A stretch of DNA of 64,000 bases. Origin: Acholoe squamosa (lineage: Eukaryota; Annelida; Polychaeta; Phyllodocida; Polynoidae). Under the pieces are notes generated by a model that saw only the letters and a program-made list of their open reading frames with translations, was not told where the DNA came from and ran no database searches. The stretch spans positions 78,351,459-78,415,458 of the forward strand of contig OX439035.1 of the NCBI GenBank assembly GCA_949317995.1. Direction: 5' to 3'. Positions 1-12,859 of this stretch are shown here, piece after piece. Position 1 is the stretch's first letter. Every line of letters begins with the position of its first letter. Both the position numbers and the translations under genes were made by a program.

Positions 1-1778
1 CTACTTACATTTCGGTTAACGGCTCGCATTCAGAGACTATACTGTATCTACCTCAACCTGGCGAAGCCGACAAAGACCCTGTCTAATGTTTTCACTCTAT
101 GGGGTCCTATACTTAAATCAATAGTGGTTGATACTTTATGAAACACTAGTTAACACCTACAGGAGAAGGCCTCATCATGTAGATAAGTTTTACAACTTGC
201 AGGCCTGCACATAGAGCATCCCATTGTGCAAAGCTATAGGGGAATAGGAGTGTGAACTGCTCTAATGGTTATTGCAGGGAGGGGACATGGAGTGCTACTT
301 AAAGTTTAATGGATACTTTAATGTACACCATTAATAGAATACATAATATCCTCTCAGTCAGGGGTCCCGTCGGGTTGTGGTAGATTCAGTATACCCTCCG
401 TATACTACTCACATTCGAATTCGCCACTTCCAATTGTGGTGTGATGTAGGGGAGCTTTGTCCACAATAACGGCCAATCAACTTTCTGCACTGCCGCCCTT
501 TACTAGGCACTCCCTCACTCTCAATAGTGAACTTATTCCATGAAATAATTATACTCAGTGATGCCATTTGGCTACACAAATGCTAGGCATTGAGGATTTA
601 CCTGCTTCTAGTTGTTCCGGGAGTATCTTATCTTAGTAGTAAATGGTTGTGTGGGGTTTGTGGTAGAGGCGGTGGTAGGGTGTGGTTCTATTCTTTAAGG
701 TGGTGGTAATGTCTATGTTAATCAGTTGTGATAAATATTCAATAAACTAAATCCAATGTACACAACCAGTGTGATCTGTCAGACAGAATGGACCCTACAA
801 ATTAGCATTCAAATTTGCAATGAACATCATAAGATCTTTAAAAGTATAGATGGCGGATATCTACAATGGAGTAGAAATTCTACATTGAATTTCTACTCCA
901 TTCAAATTTTGGGTAATTTCAAAACATGCATTCACAGCTACTACCAACCTTGATCAGGTGAATTATTATAATCTTCAGCTAGTATGATCAGGAAGCTAAT
1001 CAATTTTAAAAATATATAAATAAGGGGGGAAAAAACGTCCTTCCAATGGCCGCGCAGTTGACCCAATGCTATACAAATCTAACATTGCAGTGAGCCTGCA
1101 CCTCGGCTTTTCATTTTGCTTATCCTGACGCTTTTCATCAGGTCTTTAGGAATGAATTGTTTCTCACTGACTTCTGGCATTTATATGGGATCGTATTTAG
1201 ATGGATGTATAAAGAAAGGGGCATTTTGTTTATATTCAGTTAGGTTCCTTTCATTATGTTACATATTTTGTGCTTTTATTAAAATCGTTCTTTTCCAATG
1301 GGAGCTCAATACATATGTGCATGCACCCTTTATTCTTTCACACATATACAGCATCAGTATTCACACACAGCACCCTGCCACATAACACTAAATAAGTAAA
1401 CATAAGGCTTCACCCTCTTCTCCTTTTATTTATAAAAATGAAGACCAGCTTATCTAAGAAGACATAACTATTTTAGAGCCCTCAAATTTTGAAAAAGTAT
1501 CCTACTGTAAAGAATAAGTGAATTAGATCATATGCAGACAGTCATATCGCAGCCTGTAATAACTGGAATGCCGTAGTTTCATTGTCGTACATATCCCTGT
1601 ACGCACAACAAACCCAATAACATTCAGCACCCCCATAATGCCATCAGGTTGCATTATAAGCTATAGTTAGGAGGTCAGTGAGCCACATGTCAGGGTTCAC
1701 ATGTCCATGACATCAGTTCTAGGTGGTTGCAATCGTTCTCCCACTCTCTATTCTCCATGTTATTTGTTGCTCCTCAAG
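1..1778. other. no supported gene; probable intron or upstream flank
   Basis: I see no convincing exon, RNA gene or structured repeat. The stretch is A/T-rich, and the few ORFs (65-89 codons) have no recognisable composition. The next exon starts at about 1779 after a pyrimidine-rich acceptor tract and opens in mid-protein, so this region is most likely an intron of that gene whose earlier exons lie left of the window. Confidence 0.4.
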
Positions 1779-4700
1779 AGGGCGTGCCTTGGTATACCGC
1801 ACCTCCAGCCTTGGCCCCGGTGCCCGAGTCCCGCCTGGAGGATGATGAGACCAAGGACGTCATGGCGGCCCTGGAGTCTATTGGTGACCGGCTCAAAGCC
1901 CAGCGCCGCTCCACCCACCTGGTGTCAGCCAGCACCCGCCCTCAGCTTCCACCCCAGCAGCAGCAGCCACAGAAACAGCCACACCCTGGAACCTACCAGC
2001 GTAGTGGCACTTTCCTGTACCGCCGAGGTCGAGTGCGCATTGACCAACACGTCAAACCTCCACAGCAAAAGACAGTGTCCCAGTCAGCTGCAGTGGAAAA
2101 GGAGAAGGACCCTCCAAGGCAGCCATCATTGTCCCTAGTGGGTCTGACGAGCAATTTACACACCCCAAGGAGACCACCTCCTGTAAAAGACCCCCAACTC
2201 CCACAGGAAGTGCAGGAGGCCTATTCGCGGCCAGCAGGGTGGTTCGCTGAGCCGGCCATAGACACATCAAGGCCCACCCCGCGCCCTGTGAACGTCAAAC
2301 CTCCTGGTATTAACTTACCTGGGCAGCCAATGGACGTGGGAGCGAAGAAGGCTTCCATAGGTCAGGCCTCCACCAGGGTCGTACCTGCCGCCGCTACAGC
2401 TGCACCCGTCAAATTCAGTCTAATTGGTCAAAAACTGACGGCCCAAGACCAATCCGGCACTGTCCCCTCACAAAATAACATGAACTCTAAAACTGGGCAT
2501 AAAATAAAACGTAAGTAGAGAGGGTGCATTTTTATAGACATTGTAACCAATGGCTCAGAGGAAACGGTGAGTTACTGTGTGCTATGTAACTGCTATGGTG
2601 AGCAACTCACAGAGTAACGAAATGCTCTAATGTTTTTGATTATATTATGTAATATGGCTAGGTATTAAATGCCCAAGAGTTTAAATACATGTATATTTAG
2701 TTTCTCAACATTATGCTTCTTGATTGGATACATTTCTCATCAAATACAGCAGGCACTGAGTGCAAAGGACGATTACCCTAACATGGTTGTGAAGCTCCTA
2801 TATTAACTGATTTGTATTTCGGAAAAGTAATAATTTGCTTAATTATTTCGGATATTTTTCGATAATAGGAGGCAACTGATAAAAGGGGCTCACGCTATAT
2901 TTCCAATATTAATTGAAGTATTGATTTCGTACTGTGCTTTTTATACATAAAAAGTGCTATGGTCTGACTCTGGAAAACAAAGATGCCTAGGCCTAATCAG
3001 TTTTAGAAAATCAAATGAGGGCTAGCATATAGATATTATTTGGAATATACAGAGCGAATTCTTAAACACTATATCTGACATTGGCTGCTGCCTTGGGGAT
3101 CCCCGCTACCATTCCTGAGTGTAAAAGGTATGTGATTGTCTTCTTGTATATAGCCCAATGTAGGTCGTCTTATCTAATCCTTCACTCTAAAAACGTTGAA
3201 ACTATTTATTTCAGAGATGCACGAAGGTGGTGGTACACTATTCCATAGCTAAAATTGTAAATTCTCTCTATTGCAATTCGGTTTACCAAAGTTAGAACTA
3301 ATAAAGTAGGCCTATCACATAGTCTGTAATTTAAGGTTATGGGCTGAATTGACATCACATTCATCACAGACATTCGCTCAAAACTTTCTTTGTGTGTTCA
3401 TGTGATTAGTTAGTAGTAGAGTGAGTTTCTCTCAATTAAACTTAAAACAGCTGACTACATTCATGATTAGCGAATGTCTTTGGTGGTGTAGTATACATAA
3501 TCGTATAGATGAATAAACATTTTTTCAGGCTATTAAGGCATGCATTGTCCACTTGGACGGGATGCGTCCATTTTGTCTGTATAAAGTTGAGATATTGTCT
3601 AAGCCCAAATTTAGCCGGACTGTGCCACTCGTATTATACTCAGGACGGGCACGCCTTCCTGTATTCAAACTCCTGCATCCGCCACTGTTTTGATTATTAA
3701 AGTCAGTCATAATTTATGAGTGATTTGAGTACATTTGACAGGTACAATGTATTTTCAATTGTTATGCCAACTATAGTGGTATAAAGAGCACATGCATGAT
3801 ATGACAGTGCAGTTCAATTGATTTACATTAAATCTAAGGAACATCTGTGCTGTGTACAAAAGTACACACAACCATAACCTCTCTACTCCCTTTACCCTCA
3901 GGACTGCGTCCCAGGTCCCGCACGAGTATGAACTCTTTGGCAATGAGCAACTCAACCTTTGACGACCACCATCAAAGGATGCAAGATGCCAACAGTTCTC
4001 TACTAACAAGCGGTACCCGGATGCTACCAGACCTAGATCCGTCGTCGCCACTCGTCAGCCGTCCACAGTACACCCCTGGTGGCGACGACGGCTGGGAGAC
4101 GGAGCCCGACACCTCCATTCTCTCTACCTCCGAACACCGTCGAAGCCGGAGACGCCGCCGGAAGTCAGCCAAGCAGCGTTCCCGGCGGGCGGCGCGCGCA
4201 GAACGGGAGAAGAGCGAGTTAAAGAGTGAGGTGAGCTTCGTCAGCACAGGATTCGACGATAACTCGGAGGACCTGCGTGACCGTGAGCGACGGCGCAAGA
4301 TGCGCGAGTATGATTCAGCTCGCGCTACTAGTGCGCTGCCGCCACCGGATGCTGATGAATACCTCGACGACGAACCTCCACCAACTTCAAGTCGGACGAT
4401 AGGGGGAGCGGCGTCTGTGGAGCTGCCGGACATGTCCCCGAGCCAGGCCACGCTGGGTGGAGGCCGCCTGGAGGATGGCTTCTCTCAGACTGGCACGGCT
4501 TCTACGGCCCTGCCCACGGCCCTCGCCCGACCCAGCCGGGCCGACTCCCCTGATTGGGAAGACGAGGATCTGGACAGGACGACAACGTCACGGGGAACCA
4601 ATAGAGGTAGGGTCATTATGCACATTTGTAAATCAAAATGACGACGTCGAGAAATATTATGGCTATATGCAACTCTTCACACTCGCAAAAATGCTAAATC

Positions 4701-6144
4701 ATTGTCGGTTATTGAAGCGCCTGCACATGTGCATACTGGTACAATGTGTGGTAGGATGCGAGCTATACCATCCAGAAGTAAGTAGTATATGGAAATTGAC
4801 ATTTTATAATGGGACCACTCCGTCGCTAGCGCCAAATCAAAGATATTTGCAAGGAGCGAATGTGCACTTTTTTAAGAACCTACTTTTTTATATGAATGTA
4901 GGGCATAAAGGGGACTTCCAAGTATGGGCAAAAGAGGGGGCGCGCGTCCCCGCATCCTCCGTGTTAATCTGCTATTGAGGTCGTGTGGGAGCCTATTAGG
5001 GGATAAAGCGGACTCCCAATTATGAGCATACGGGAGGGGCGGGCGCGCGTCTTAATCCGCAACTGAGGCAGTTCCCACTTGATTTCCGGCCCATCCCCTG
5101 TGGACGCTTGGGATCTGCCTCCCTATATATGGGGATGGGGGGGGGGGTGGGGGCTTCAACATGTCATCACCATCAATCCATCTGAATGATTCGGCAATAA
5201 ATCAAGGTGATATTCCCGGGTAATGTTGTGGACAGTTCTGTAGAATAGAGGGTGCATTCATAGCTACACCCAGCCTCGGTCCACGTCTATCCTACCTGAG
5301 TGCAGGGCAGCGGAGAGGTGTCGGGCGGGGGGGGGGGGTCAGAGCCTGAGCTACACCTGACCGACCCTATGAGTTTGATAGTCCTAGACATGCCTAGGTC
5401 AGACGTTTCTGAAACCTCCCCAGCGGGGAGGGTGATGTGGGCAGAGACAGCTGTGCTCTAAACCTCTTGGCAATAGAAAATGAGAGAGAGAGCTTTCTAA
5501 AAGTGACAAACTCATTGAAATGTTAGAAGAAAAATGAAAATGTAGAAAAAAACAAATCAGGGATTTATAAACCTAAGGAAATGTAGAAAAGATTCGGCCA
5601 ATTCAATAGAAATTACCTCTTTAGGGATTATAGTGAAATTTTAAACCAGGGGCCAAAAGTTAGGTCCTCAATTAGACTATTTTATCTATTATCTCTGATG
5701 CTCGCAAAACTACTCCCGTCTAACCACTAATTGTAGATGGATGCCATAATGGCTGCTGTGGCACAATTTAGTATCGGCGCGTCATGACACCCGGCAGTGG
5801 CGGATTTCGACGGGGCGGGGGGGGGGGTGCGGGGGCGCGCGACCCCTCCTTTTTGTCTGTACTGTTTATTTGATACTTTTTGTACCCCAAAAGTCCTGGA
5901 TCCGCCACTAACACCCAAGGAGCATGAATCTAGAGGTGTTATGTGACTCGTATTTGACTTTCTTAATAGACTAACCCTGGACTAACCACACTGAAATATG
6001 TGCCTGAAAGTTTTCCCTTTGTTTTCAGATTCGTTTCGTAATCTGGATCCTTTGTCCAAGAGGCGATTGGACGCAAAGAAATCCCTTCTCTTCAAGAAGC
6101 TCCAAGCAAATATAGTCAAAAAACGATATGACAAGAAACACTGA
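1779..6144 (+). CDS. 3' part of unrecognised gene: basic, Pro/Gln/Ser-rich protein (three exons)
   Basis: Exons are about 1779-2510, 3902-4606 and 6029-6144. Seen: exon 1 follows a CTCTCTATTCTCC-type tract and ends at C|GTAAGT in phase 1; exon 2 starts after TTTACCCTCAG and ends G|GTAGGG in phase 1; exon 3 starts after TTTTGTTTTCAG and ends in TGA at 6142-6144. The phases match throughout, giving about 517 residues from the window side. Exon 1 is Pro/Gln-rich and starts in mid-protein (GVPWYTAPPALAPVPES). Exon 2 has an Arg-rich stretch (EHRRSRRRRRKSAKQRSRR) followed by acidic/Ser-Pro segments. The C-terminus is Lys-rich (KKLQANIVKKRYDKKH). No catalytic domain or membrane segment is visible, and the basic clusters would suit nuclear or cytoskeletal contacts, which is inference. 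I do not recognise the family. The 5' end is outside the window. The exact first base of exon 1 is uncertain by a few bases. Confidence 0.75.
5795..5909. mobile_element. short MITE with GTGGCGGAT terminal inverted repeats
   Basis: The left end reads CAGTGGCGGATTT and the right end GGATCCGCCACT, so the outer ~10 bases are inverted repeats around a G-tract-rich 115-bp core. It lies in intron 2 of the gene ending at 6144. Related ends occur at 3677-3686, 12751-12762 and 24201-24608. Confidence 0.6.
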
Positions 6145-8340
6145 TCACTGTGATAACTGGAGACAGTATTATATATTCTAAAAGACGATGTGTCTGAAGC
6201 TACATCCCAACAGTTATAAGCCAGCATGATGTTTGGACTTTGGGGGGAGAAGCTGGAGGCACGGACGTTTGAACAGATGCTTACAAATGTCAACGTTGAA
6301 AATAACCCACGGTTCTGTATTTATATGCGTTGACAATTGCTTAACCTTCTAACGTTTATACTACATGTTGGACCTCTCGCGTTATTTATTTGTAATATAA
6401 AAGGTGGAACGCCAATACACTTTTCTCGCTCCGCCCTATTGAGATTGGCATTGGAAATGTATGTATTGGTCCATCTCTAGACATCACCGATGGAAAGTAT
6501 TAATTGTATATAGATATCGAATGAAATAGAACACATTTTACACAATAGGATACCTGTGAATAGGTGGCCATAAATTTTGTTATATACTTTTATATATGGA
6601 GGGTCTAAGATGGCACTGCTTGGACAAGGCAGTTCAAGATCTTTCAAATGAACCTGTATGGGAAATGCGAATGCTACATACCACTTGATTAATGACAATG
6701 TCGATCAGATACTTCTACCTAATACTAAGTTCTGATGTTATGTACAGTTTACTGAAACCACTTTTCACCATATTGCCTTTATAGTAGTATATAGAAATCG
6801 GAACCTTTACTTGCAGTTTTCAATCATGATTTATATTTGAGAATAAAGAAAAGAGAAAGAAATTAAATGAATGCAAGGAATTTTGGATTCAGAAGCTTCA
6901 TGGTGGTGTGCGAAACAAGCAATGACTTGCAATTAATCATTGACAGTGCTTTCTATGTCCATTGTATGTTGTAACCTATACATTATTAGGCTCTTAAGAA
7001 ATGCTTATTTGACTGAGTCAGTTAATTCAGAAATAGGTACGTTTCACGTTAAATTTTCCATTCTAATATATCAAACGGTATGTAGGACAATTCAGGTATG
7101 ATGTCATCATATTCGGAAATCGGTAAGTCCTCCTTCATTGTCATTATTTTCACTTATAGGTTCATACCATCATAATGGTAATATCATCCTCGGCCCCCTA
7201 ACCATTATTGATGACATCGTGCTTGAAATGTCCTGAAAGGGGACTTAGGACCTAGTAAACAATCGGCCACTGAGGTCTACACTTGTCGAGCTCAAATGGT
7301 TTTACAATATAAAAGAGAAAATTTTTATAACAGAGATGCGAAAGAAAATAGAAAGTTAATTTAATAGACCTACTCAGAGCCCTCTATAATAAATGATACA
7401 TTAAATCTGGATACCAACGTACTTTGTCTTATTGTTTTTTTTTCCTGTGATTGACTTCGAATAAATGGACTAGAAGAATTAAATACTTTGGGGGGTGTGA
7501 GACGGTACAGTACCAGGTGAAGTGTCGCAATTAGAAACTGAACATGTAGATTCCAAACATTTTTTTTTTTATTTAATCGCTCATAATACGTACAAGTACA
7601 GAATGCTATGGTCTACCCGATTAGTTTGCACATGGTCCTTCAAGCAGATTCATATTGGAATGATTTATCAGTAACAACATTGTACTTGGGTGCAGTCTGT
7701 ATACATGCTTTGACAATTCTGACCTCTTATACAAGCACATATAAGTCATCAGATCGGGTGCTAAACTTTTGAAACTGGAAACGTCCAAGCTCCTTCTTTT
7801 TGACACGTAACTACATCTGTATATCCATCTTACCAGGAGTAGGCCTAAGGCAGAATAGCTATAGAAGTCAAGTTTCCACACAGAATGCACCGAATGCCAT
7901 TTCCACAGGCGGAAGCAAAATCTCCAAATAGTTCCTTTGAGCCCGTGGCCCTTTCTGGCGTTGATAGCCCTCTAAATCCAAAACAAATCATTCCGATTTT
8001 CTACCACCCAGCTATCAAAAACTATGATTAAGGTTTTGAAACAATTGTAGAACAAATTTTATGTACAACGTTATAAACACTAACGTTTGTTTCTAAAATA
8101 TAATCTAAAGGTTTTAAACATCAACCAATCTTCACTGACATGAAGGTGAAGAAGGGGTCGCGCTGGACTGAACCCTGAGGACTACTTAGTATCAAAACTG
8201 CAACCTCTTGGTCTTTTGCTATACCAAAATGTGTTGCTACTTACAGAATACTTTTACATTAATCAAAGGATGGAATGATTATTTTCTTCATCTGCAAGAG
8301 CTTGTCAGCCCTGCCTCATAGAATGTTACAAGAAAGCATG
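6145..8340. other. 3' UTR and gene-free DNA; possible poly(A) signal at 6842-6847
   Basis: After the TGA at 6142-6144 there is no further coding sequence on either strand. AATAAA at 6842-6847 is the clearest poly(A) signal; using it would imply a ~700-base 3' UTR. The rest, up to the hairpin at 8351, is A/T-rich single-copy-looking DNA in which I see nothing else. Confidence 0.4.
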
Positions 8341-8350
8341 TGTGAAAAAA

Positions 8351-8422
8351 GTGGGCCTTTTACCCCATCGCCTAGAGGCAGGGGTAAAAGGGCCACTGCA
8401 GCCTTTGGGGTAAAAGGCCCAC
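8351..8422. repeat. short inverted repeat (GTGGGCCTTTTACCCC hairpin)
   Basis: GTGGGCCTTTTACCCC at 8351 is matched by its perfect reverse complement ending at 8422, with another GGGGTAAAAGG-type copy between them. Similar words (GTGGGGCATTTTACCCC, GTAAAAGGCCCAC) recur at 8940-9010, on the far side of the MITE at 8623-8913. That suggests one palindromic element that was later interrupted. Confidence 0.55.
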
Positions 8423-8622
8423 ATGCCCATAAAACAGCATCATAATTGGAACAAATGCTCCATTTTGATTCTAAAAACGAAGCTAAAGATAATCTTCATG
8501 AACCACTCCTAACATTTGAAAATCGTAAATCAGCTAAAGTAGCAGTTTAGATATTTCATATTGAATTTCAAGGGATAACAGGGTAGGATAAGGTAAGATA
8601 CACTAATAACACGTAAATGAGC

Positions 8623-8913
8623 TACCGTAATCTCCCTCATATAAGGCGCAGCCCATGTATAAGGCGCACCTAGAGTTTTGGAAAATTCTCAAAAAAATGA
8701 AAAATTCATAACTTTGGTTCTACTGAATGAATTTTCAAAATTCAAAGACCTATGTGTAAATTGGGCCCCATGGACCCCCTGGGCCCCCATATATCCTATC
8801 ATGGCTAAGGGGTCATGTAACATGTTAAAAAGAAAGGTCTTGGAGTCCCCTTTGTGCAATTAGCACTAAAAACCCCCATATAAGATGCGCCTTATACGCG
8901 GGAGATTACGGTA
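8623..8913. mobile_element. TA-MITE, subfamily A (~290 bp)
   Basis: It begins TA-CCGTAATCTCCCTCATATAAGG and ends CCTTATACGCGGGAGATTACGG-TA, so it has ~25-bp terminal inverted repeats flanked by TA. Inside is a conserved core, TTCATAACTTTGGTTCTACT, followed by GAATTTTCAAAATTCAAA. No transposase is encoded. It is one of at least eight copies in this window. Confidence 0.85.
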
Positions 8914-9216
8914 GTTCTAAGAAAATATGTTTGACAAAAAGTGGGGCATTTTACCCCACATGTTGAAAGGCTGGAGTAAAAGGCCCACAATGATGGGACT
9001 AAAGGCCCAAGGATCAGATGACAATATTCACATAAATGCCCATGTAACTGTTGGAATAAAAGGGAAGGTAAATAAAATGTATCTTTTTGACCTACTCTTC
9101 ATTCCTTTATCTTATAGCATGTCAGCTAATACCTTTAACCCCTTTAACTTGCTATCCAACAAACCATGCAAATTTTAGGACTCTTTTATTCCTAATCATT
9201 TAAAAATCAACATGAG

Positions 9217-10337
9217 TAGGGTTATTTCTCTTTTTATGGGTATACTATGGGTGTGGGTGGTCACTACTGCACAGGTCATTTTTCTTTAATATGTAAACTG
9301 TTGCCATGGTTACCAATGCAATTTGGTACCATGTCAACAATTGCTTGGTTGATGTACCTAGTTGCAGCACAGGTAAAATTCTGTTATTTAACTATCTACT
9401 GTATGTCCATTTTGTGCACCCACATACTCCCTATGTACACCCCTTATTTCACAGTTGTGCCATGTATAGGTACAATGCTACAAGGGGAAATATCATGTCA
9501 ACAATTGCCCAGGTAATTGTTGACATTATCATTATTTTCATAATACAGGTGCAATTCGGGTATTTAACTATCTACTGTATGTCCATTTTTTGCACCCACA
9601 TACCCCCTATGTACACCCCTGATTTCACAGTTGTGCCATACATAGTTACAGAGCTACAGGGGGAAACATCATGTCAACAATTGCCCGGGCAATTATTGAC
9701 ATGTCAACAATTGCCTGGGCAATTCTTAACATGTCTGGACATGACTAAAGAGGCCATTCTGACAAATTATTTTGGGTGGAAGAGGCACTTTTTGTAGTGC
9801 GTAGTTGAAGTACACAATTATCCATCCTACAGTATAATTTTGAGAGGATTTTTAGCATAACTGATTGAGCTAGATAGTAATGCCCTCCTCTAGCTCTGTC
9901 ACTATGCATGGGACAACTATGAAATTGTGGGTGTAAATGGGGTATATATAGGTGTATATGATGCACATACAATAGATAGTTAAATACCAGCATTGCACCT
10001 GTACTACAAAATTAGTAATAATGTCAACAATGGCCCGGGCAATTGTTGACATGATGTTTCCCCTTGTAGCTCTGTACCTATACATGGCACAACTGTGAAA
10101 TTAGGGATGTACATAGGGGGTATGTGGGTGCACAAAATGGATATACAGTAAATAGTTAGATTACAGAATTGTACCTGTGCTGCAACTAGGTACGTCAACC
10201 GAGCAATTGTTGACATGGTACCAAATTGCATTGGTAACCATGGCAACAGTTTACGTATTTAAGAAAAATGACCTGTGCAATAGTGACCACCCATACCCAA
10301 AGTATACCCATAAAAAGAGAAATATAAACCCTATTCC
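9217..10337. mobile_element. foldback element with long inverted arms and tandem subunits
   Basis: The left arm (TAGGGTTATTTCTCTTTTTATGGG onwards) is repeated in inverse at the right end (CCCATAAAAAGAGAAATATAAACCCTAT). The arms match over several hundred bases. Each holds about two subunits of ~170 bp built around TTTAACTATCTACTGTATGT, GCACCCACATAC and ATTTCACAGTTGTGCCAT, separated by GTCAACAATTGCCCGGGCAATTGTTGAC palindromes. About 120 bp of unique sequence lies between the arms (about 9730-9860). ORFs on both strands are products of the repeat. The layout resembles Foldback-type elements; the superfamily is not determined. Confidence 0.75.
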
Positions 10338-10973
10338 AAAATTTCGCGTAGACTACCCAGCCCCTTAAATGCATCGAATTCACGAAACCAGGTCGTCAAC
10401 TATTTCTCATCCAATCATAATAAAGACCTAAAGAAGAGGTCTCCTTGTGGTTATCTTTCCTTCCAAGTGTTAAATGGCTGTAGTCCTATACAGCTAGTAG
10501 ACCTACCCTAGACATGAGAGCTAAAGGGCCTTTTACTCCAAAGGTTGTCTCACCCCTTCCTACCCTACAATGCCTATAGCCCAACGGTGCCCTATAGACA
10601 CGACCTAGATCTAGCAACTAGGGCTATATCTAGCAACTAGTCCTAGTCAAGACCTAAGAATTTGGCAAGCCATCCTACTGGGCGGTTGTAGGCCTATTAA
10701 ACCCCTATTATTATAAATATGGATGCTATCTTGTTAATATCAGATACACACCATTTGAATATCTCATTGAAATAGCCATTTAGGAGCAGCTCACACACTC
10801 CTTCAATTAACACAACTTAAGATCACAGCTTTGCAGATACCTGGTCCTGGAGGTGATAAAACTGACCACATGGCATATGTGGGTTCGCCCCTCTGAGTGA
10901 ATTACTTGTCATTAATAAACCCCTGGAGTTTGAAATCCCCCTTCTCCGGTCTTGACTATACATGTATATGCAC

Positions 10974-11115
10974 TGGCAGATCTAGGGGGAGCGCCGGGGG
11001 CGCACGCCCCCCCTATTTTTCTGCCAAATAGGTTGGTCGAAATGCCCACTTCCTAAGCTTTCCAATGGCAAAGGAATTTTTCAAATATTCCTACTAGAAC
11101 CAAAGTTATGAAGTC
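10974..11115. mobile_element. fragment of CACTGGCAGAT element carrying the shared MITE core
   Basis: The left end CACTGGCAGATCTAGGGGGAGCGCC resembles the GTGGCGGAT family. The inner part, ACTAGAACCAAAGTTATGAA at about 11092-11111, is the reverse complement of the core found in the TA-MITE A copies. No right terminal repeat is evident. Confidence 0.4.
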
Positions 11116-11154
11116 ATCCCCACAAGTTAGCAGAATGCACATTGAACATTTCAA

Positions 11155-12170
11155 ATTTTTTTCAGAACACTGAACTGCCTGTGCCTCTCTCTCCCCACTG
11201 TATCATCCCACTTTGCAGGGGATAGGAATGGATGGGATGGGTAGTTACAAGGGACATGTAGATGAGGGATAGGTAGCCCAGGGAAAGGGATCTGCAGGGA
11301 GAAGATAGGAGAAAGATTGACAGGGGGTAGGTAGAAGAAGAGGGGTGAGATAGGCAGGGCAGTGCTTGGCAGAGGCATTGGCAGAAAATGGAGTGGCATT
11401 GACAGGGATAGGTAGATGGATGGACAGGTAGAGAATAAGCATAAAGGTAGAGTTGGAAGGAGAGGTTTTGAGAGGGATAGACAGGTGAAGAGACAGGAAG
11501 GAGAGGTGAAGGATGGCAAGAAGTTTTTTGGCCCAGTCAAACATGCAGAGATGCCATTTTTCTGGAATTCAGAACTTTCTGAATGATGCTATTCTGCTCC
11601 ATCACGCCCTCCCATGAAGGTCCCCACTCAACAGGGGGATCCCTTACTATGCTGAATATGTTTCATCCTGCCTATTACTCCCTACTACCTTTGTCCTACT
11701 GCCAGTCTCCTAGCTTCCTAAATTTTCCTGTTTAGTATACCTTCCAGGGGGTTCCTGATGGCACTGCACTAGACTGTGCAGGGAGGGGGTCCATTTTGAG
11801 ATACATTTGTGGCAGTTACTGGTGGCACTGTGCTAGACAGTGTAGGGTGACAGGTCCAAAATAACCCCCTCACCCTTCCCAATAAAAAGAAGAGCAGAGG
11901 AGAAGAAAAAAGAGAAAAGAAAGAGGGAAAGAATTACATATGTAGCATGTGTGCAAGTTGCTGATAGCACAGACAGGGGCCCAAGGGGAGGGGGATGGGT
12001 TCATTTAGGGTTACTTTCCTGAGGAATTCTGCTGGTATTGGATCTAAAATATTGATGAGCCCAGGAGAAAGGGGGGGCATTTAGGTTTACCTTCCGGGGT
12101 TGGCCCCTTTGCATAGCTCTACCCATTAGGCTATAATATCCTAAGGGCATATATATATTTAGAATATGAT
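11155..12170. other. purine-rich low-complexity DNA, no gene
   Basis: 11200-11520 is dense in GGGATAGG/AGAGGT-like words on the + strand, which produces long minus-strand reading frames with Pro/Leu/Ser-only composition. At 11545-11575 there is a fragment of the GCAGAGATGCCA MITE seen complete at 23705 and 26461. I see nothing else. Confidence 0.45.
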
Positions 12171-12174
12171 GGCA

Positions 12175-12420
12175 TCTGGGGTAAAGGCAGGATAGGACTC
12201 AGGCAGGAGCAATGTTTGGACTGGGATGAGGTCAGGATAAGACTGAGGTTGGAGGAATGGTTGGACTGGGGTGAGGTCAGGATAAGACTGAGGTTGGAGG
12301 AATGGTTGGATTAGGTTGAGATCAGGACAGATAAGGCTGAGAGAGGAGGAATTAATGTTTGGACTGGAGATGACCTGGATGAGACCAAGTGTGGAGGAAT
12401 GGGGTGATTGGGGATGAGGC
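12175..12420 (+). repeat. minisatellite, 45-bp period
   Basis: Units start with GAGGTCAGGATAAGACTGAG at 12228 and 12273, exactly 45 bases apart and nearly identical. Diverged copies on both sides share GGAGGAATGGTTGGA, giving roughly four to five units in total. Confidence 0.75.
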
Positions 12421-12539
12421 AGCTACCATCCAGTGATACATAGGATGGCCTATTTGGGGAGACATTTTTCATGATAATTATTCTTTTATTTCTTTCAAAA
12501 TATCTTGATTTATAAGACTAAACTAGCCTATTGAGTAAG

Positions 12540-12762
12540 GTCTAGATTTCAAAATTTTCTTGGGGGGGGGGCATGCCTCCAAACCCTCCTAGGTGTATCG
12601 CTGCACTGCACTTGTGACAATCTGCGCTGTGCCATCCCCCTACATTAAGCCTCATCACCATATCTTGCCCCCCCCCCCCCTTTACAAACTCCAGGATCCA
12701 CCCCTGCAGATTCCATGGCCAAAATGTGCGCCCCCCTTTCTCCAAATCCTGAATCCGCCACT
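12540..12762. mobile_element. MITE of GTGGCGGAT type (right end clear)
   Basis: The right end AATCCTGAATCCGCCACT carries the terminal repeat seen at 5909 and 24608. The body contains C and G homopolymer runs like the 5795 copy. The left end near 12540 is degenerate, so the boundary is approximate. Polycytosine runs at 12670 and 12783-12802 flank and enter it. Confidence 0.4.
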
Positions 12763-12859
12763 GATATGTCGACCAATGACTCCCCCCCCCCCCCCCCCCC
12801 CCAACTCCCAACCATAGCCGGTAGCCCTACTTCTGTGGTGCGGTTATCCGGTGCAGTCT

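Noticed and set aside
4457..4978. 173-codon plus-strand ORF running past the exon 2 donor
   Set aside because: A different frame from the spliced exon and it reads through intron sequence; the spliced frame is supported by phase agreement on both sides.
9247..10246. Several 80-160-codon ORFs on both strands (YLTIYCMSI repeats)
   Set aside because: They translate the inverted and tandem subunits of the foldback element; the same peptide appears on both strands because of the symmetry.
11151..11540. 129-codon minus-strand Pro/Leu/Ser ORF
   Set aside because: Shadow of a purine-rich low-complexity tract.
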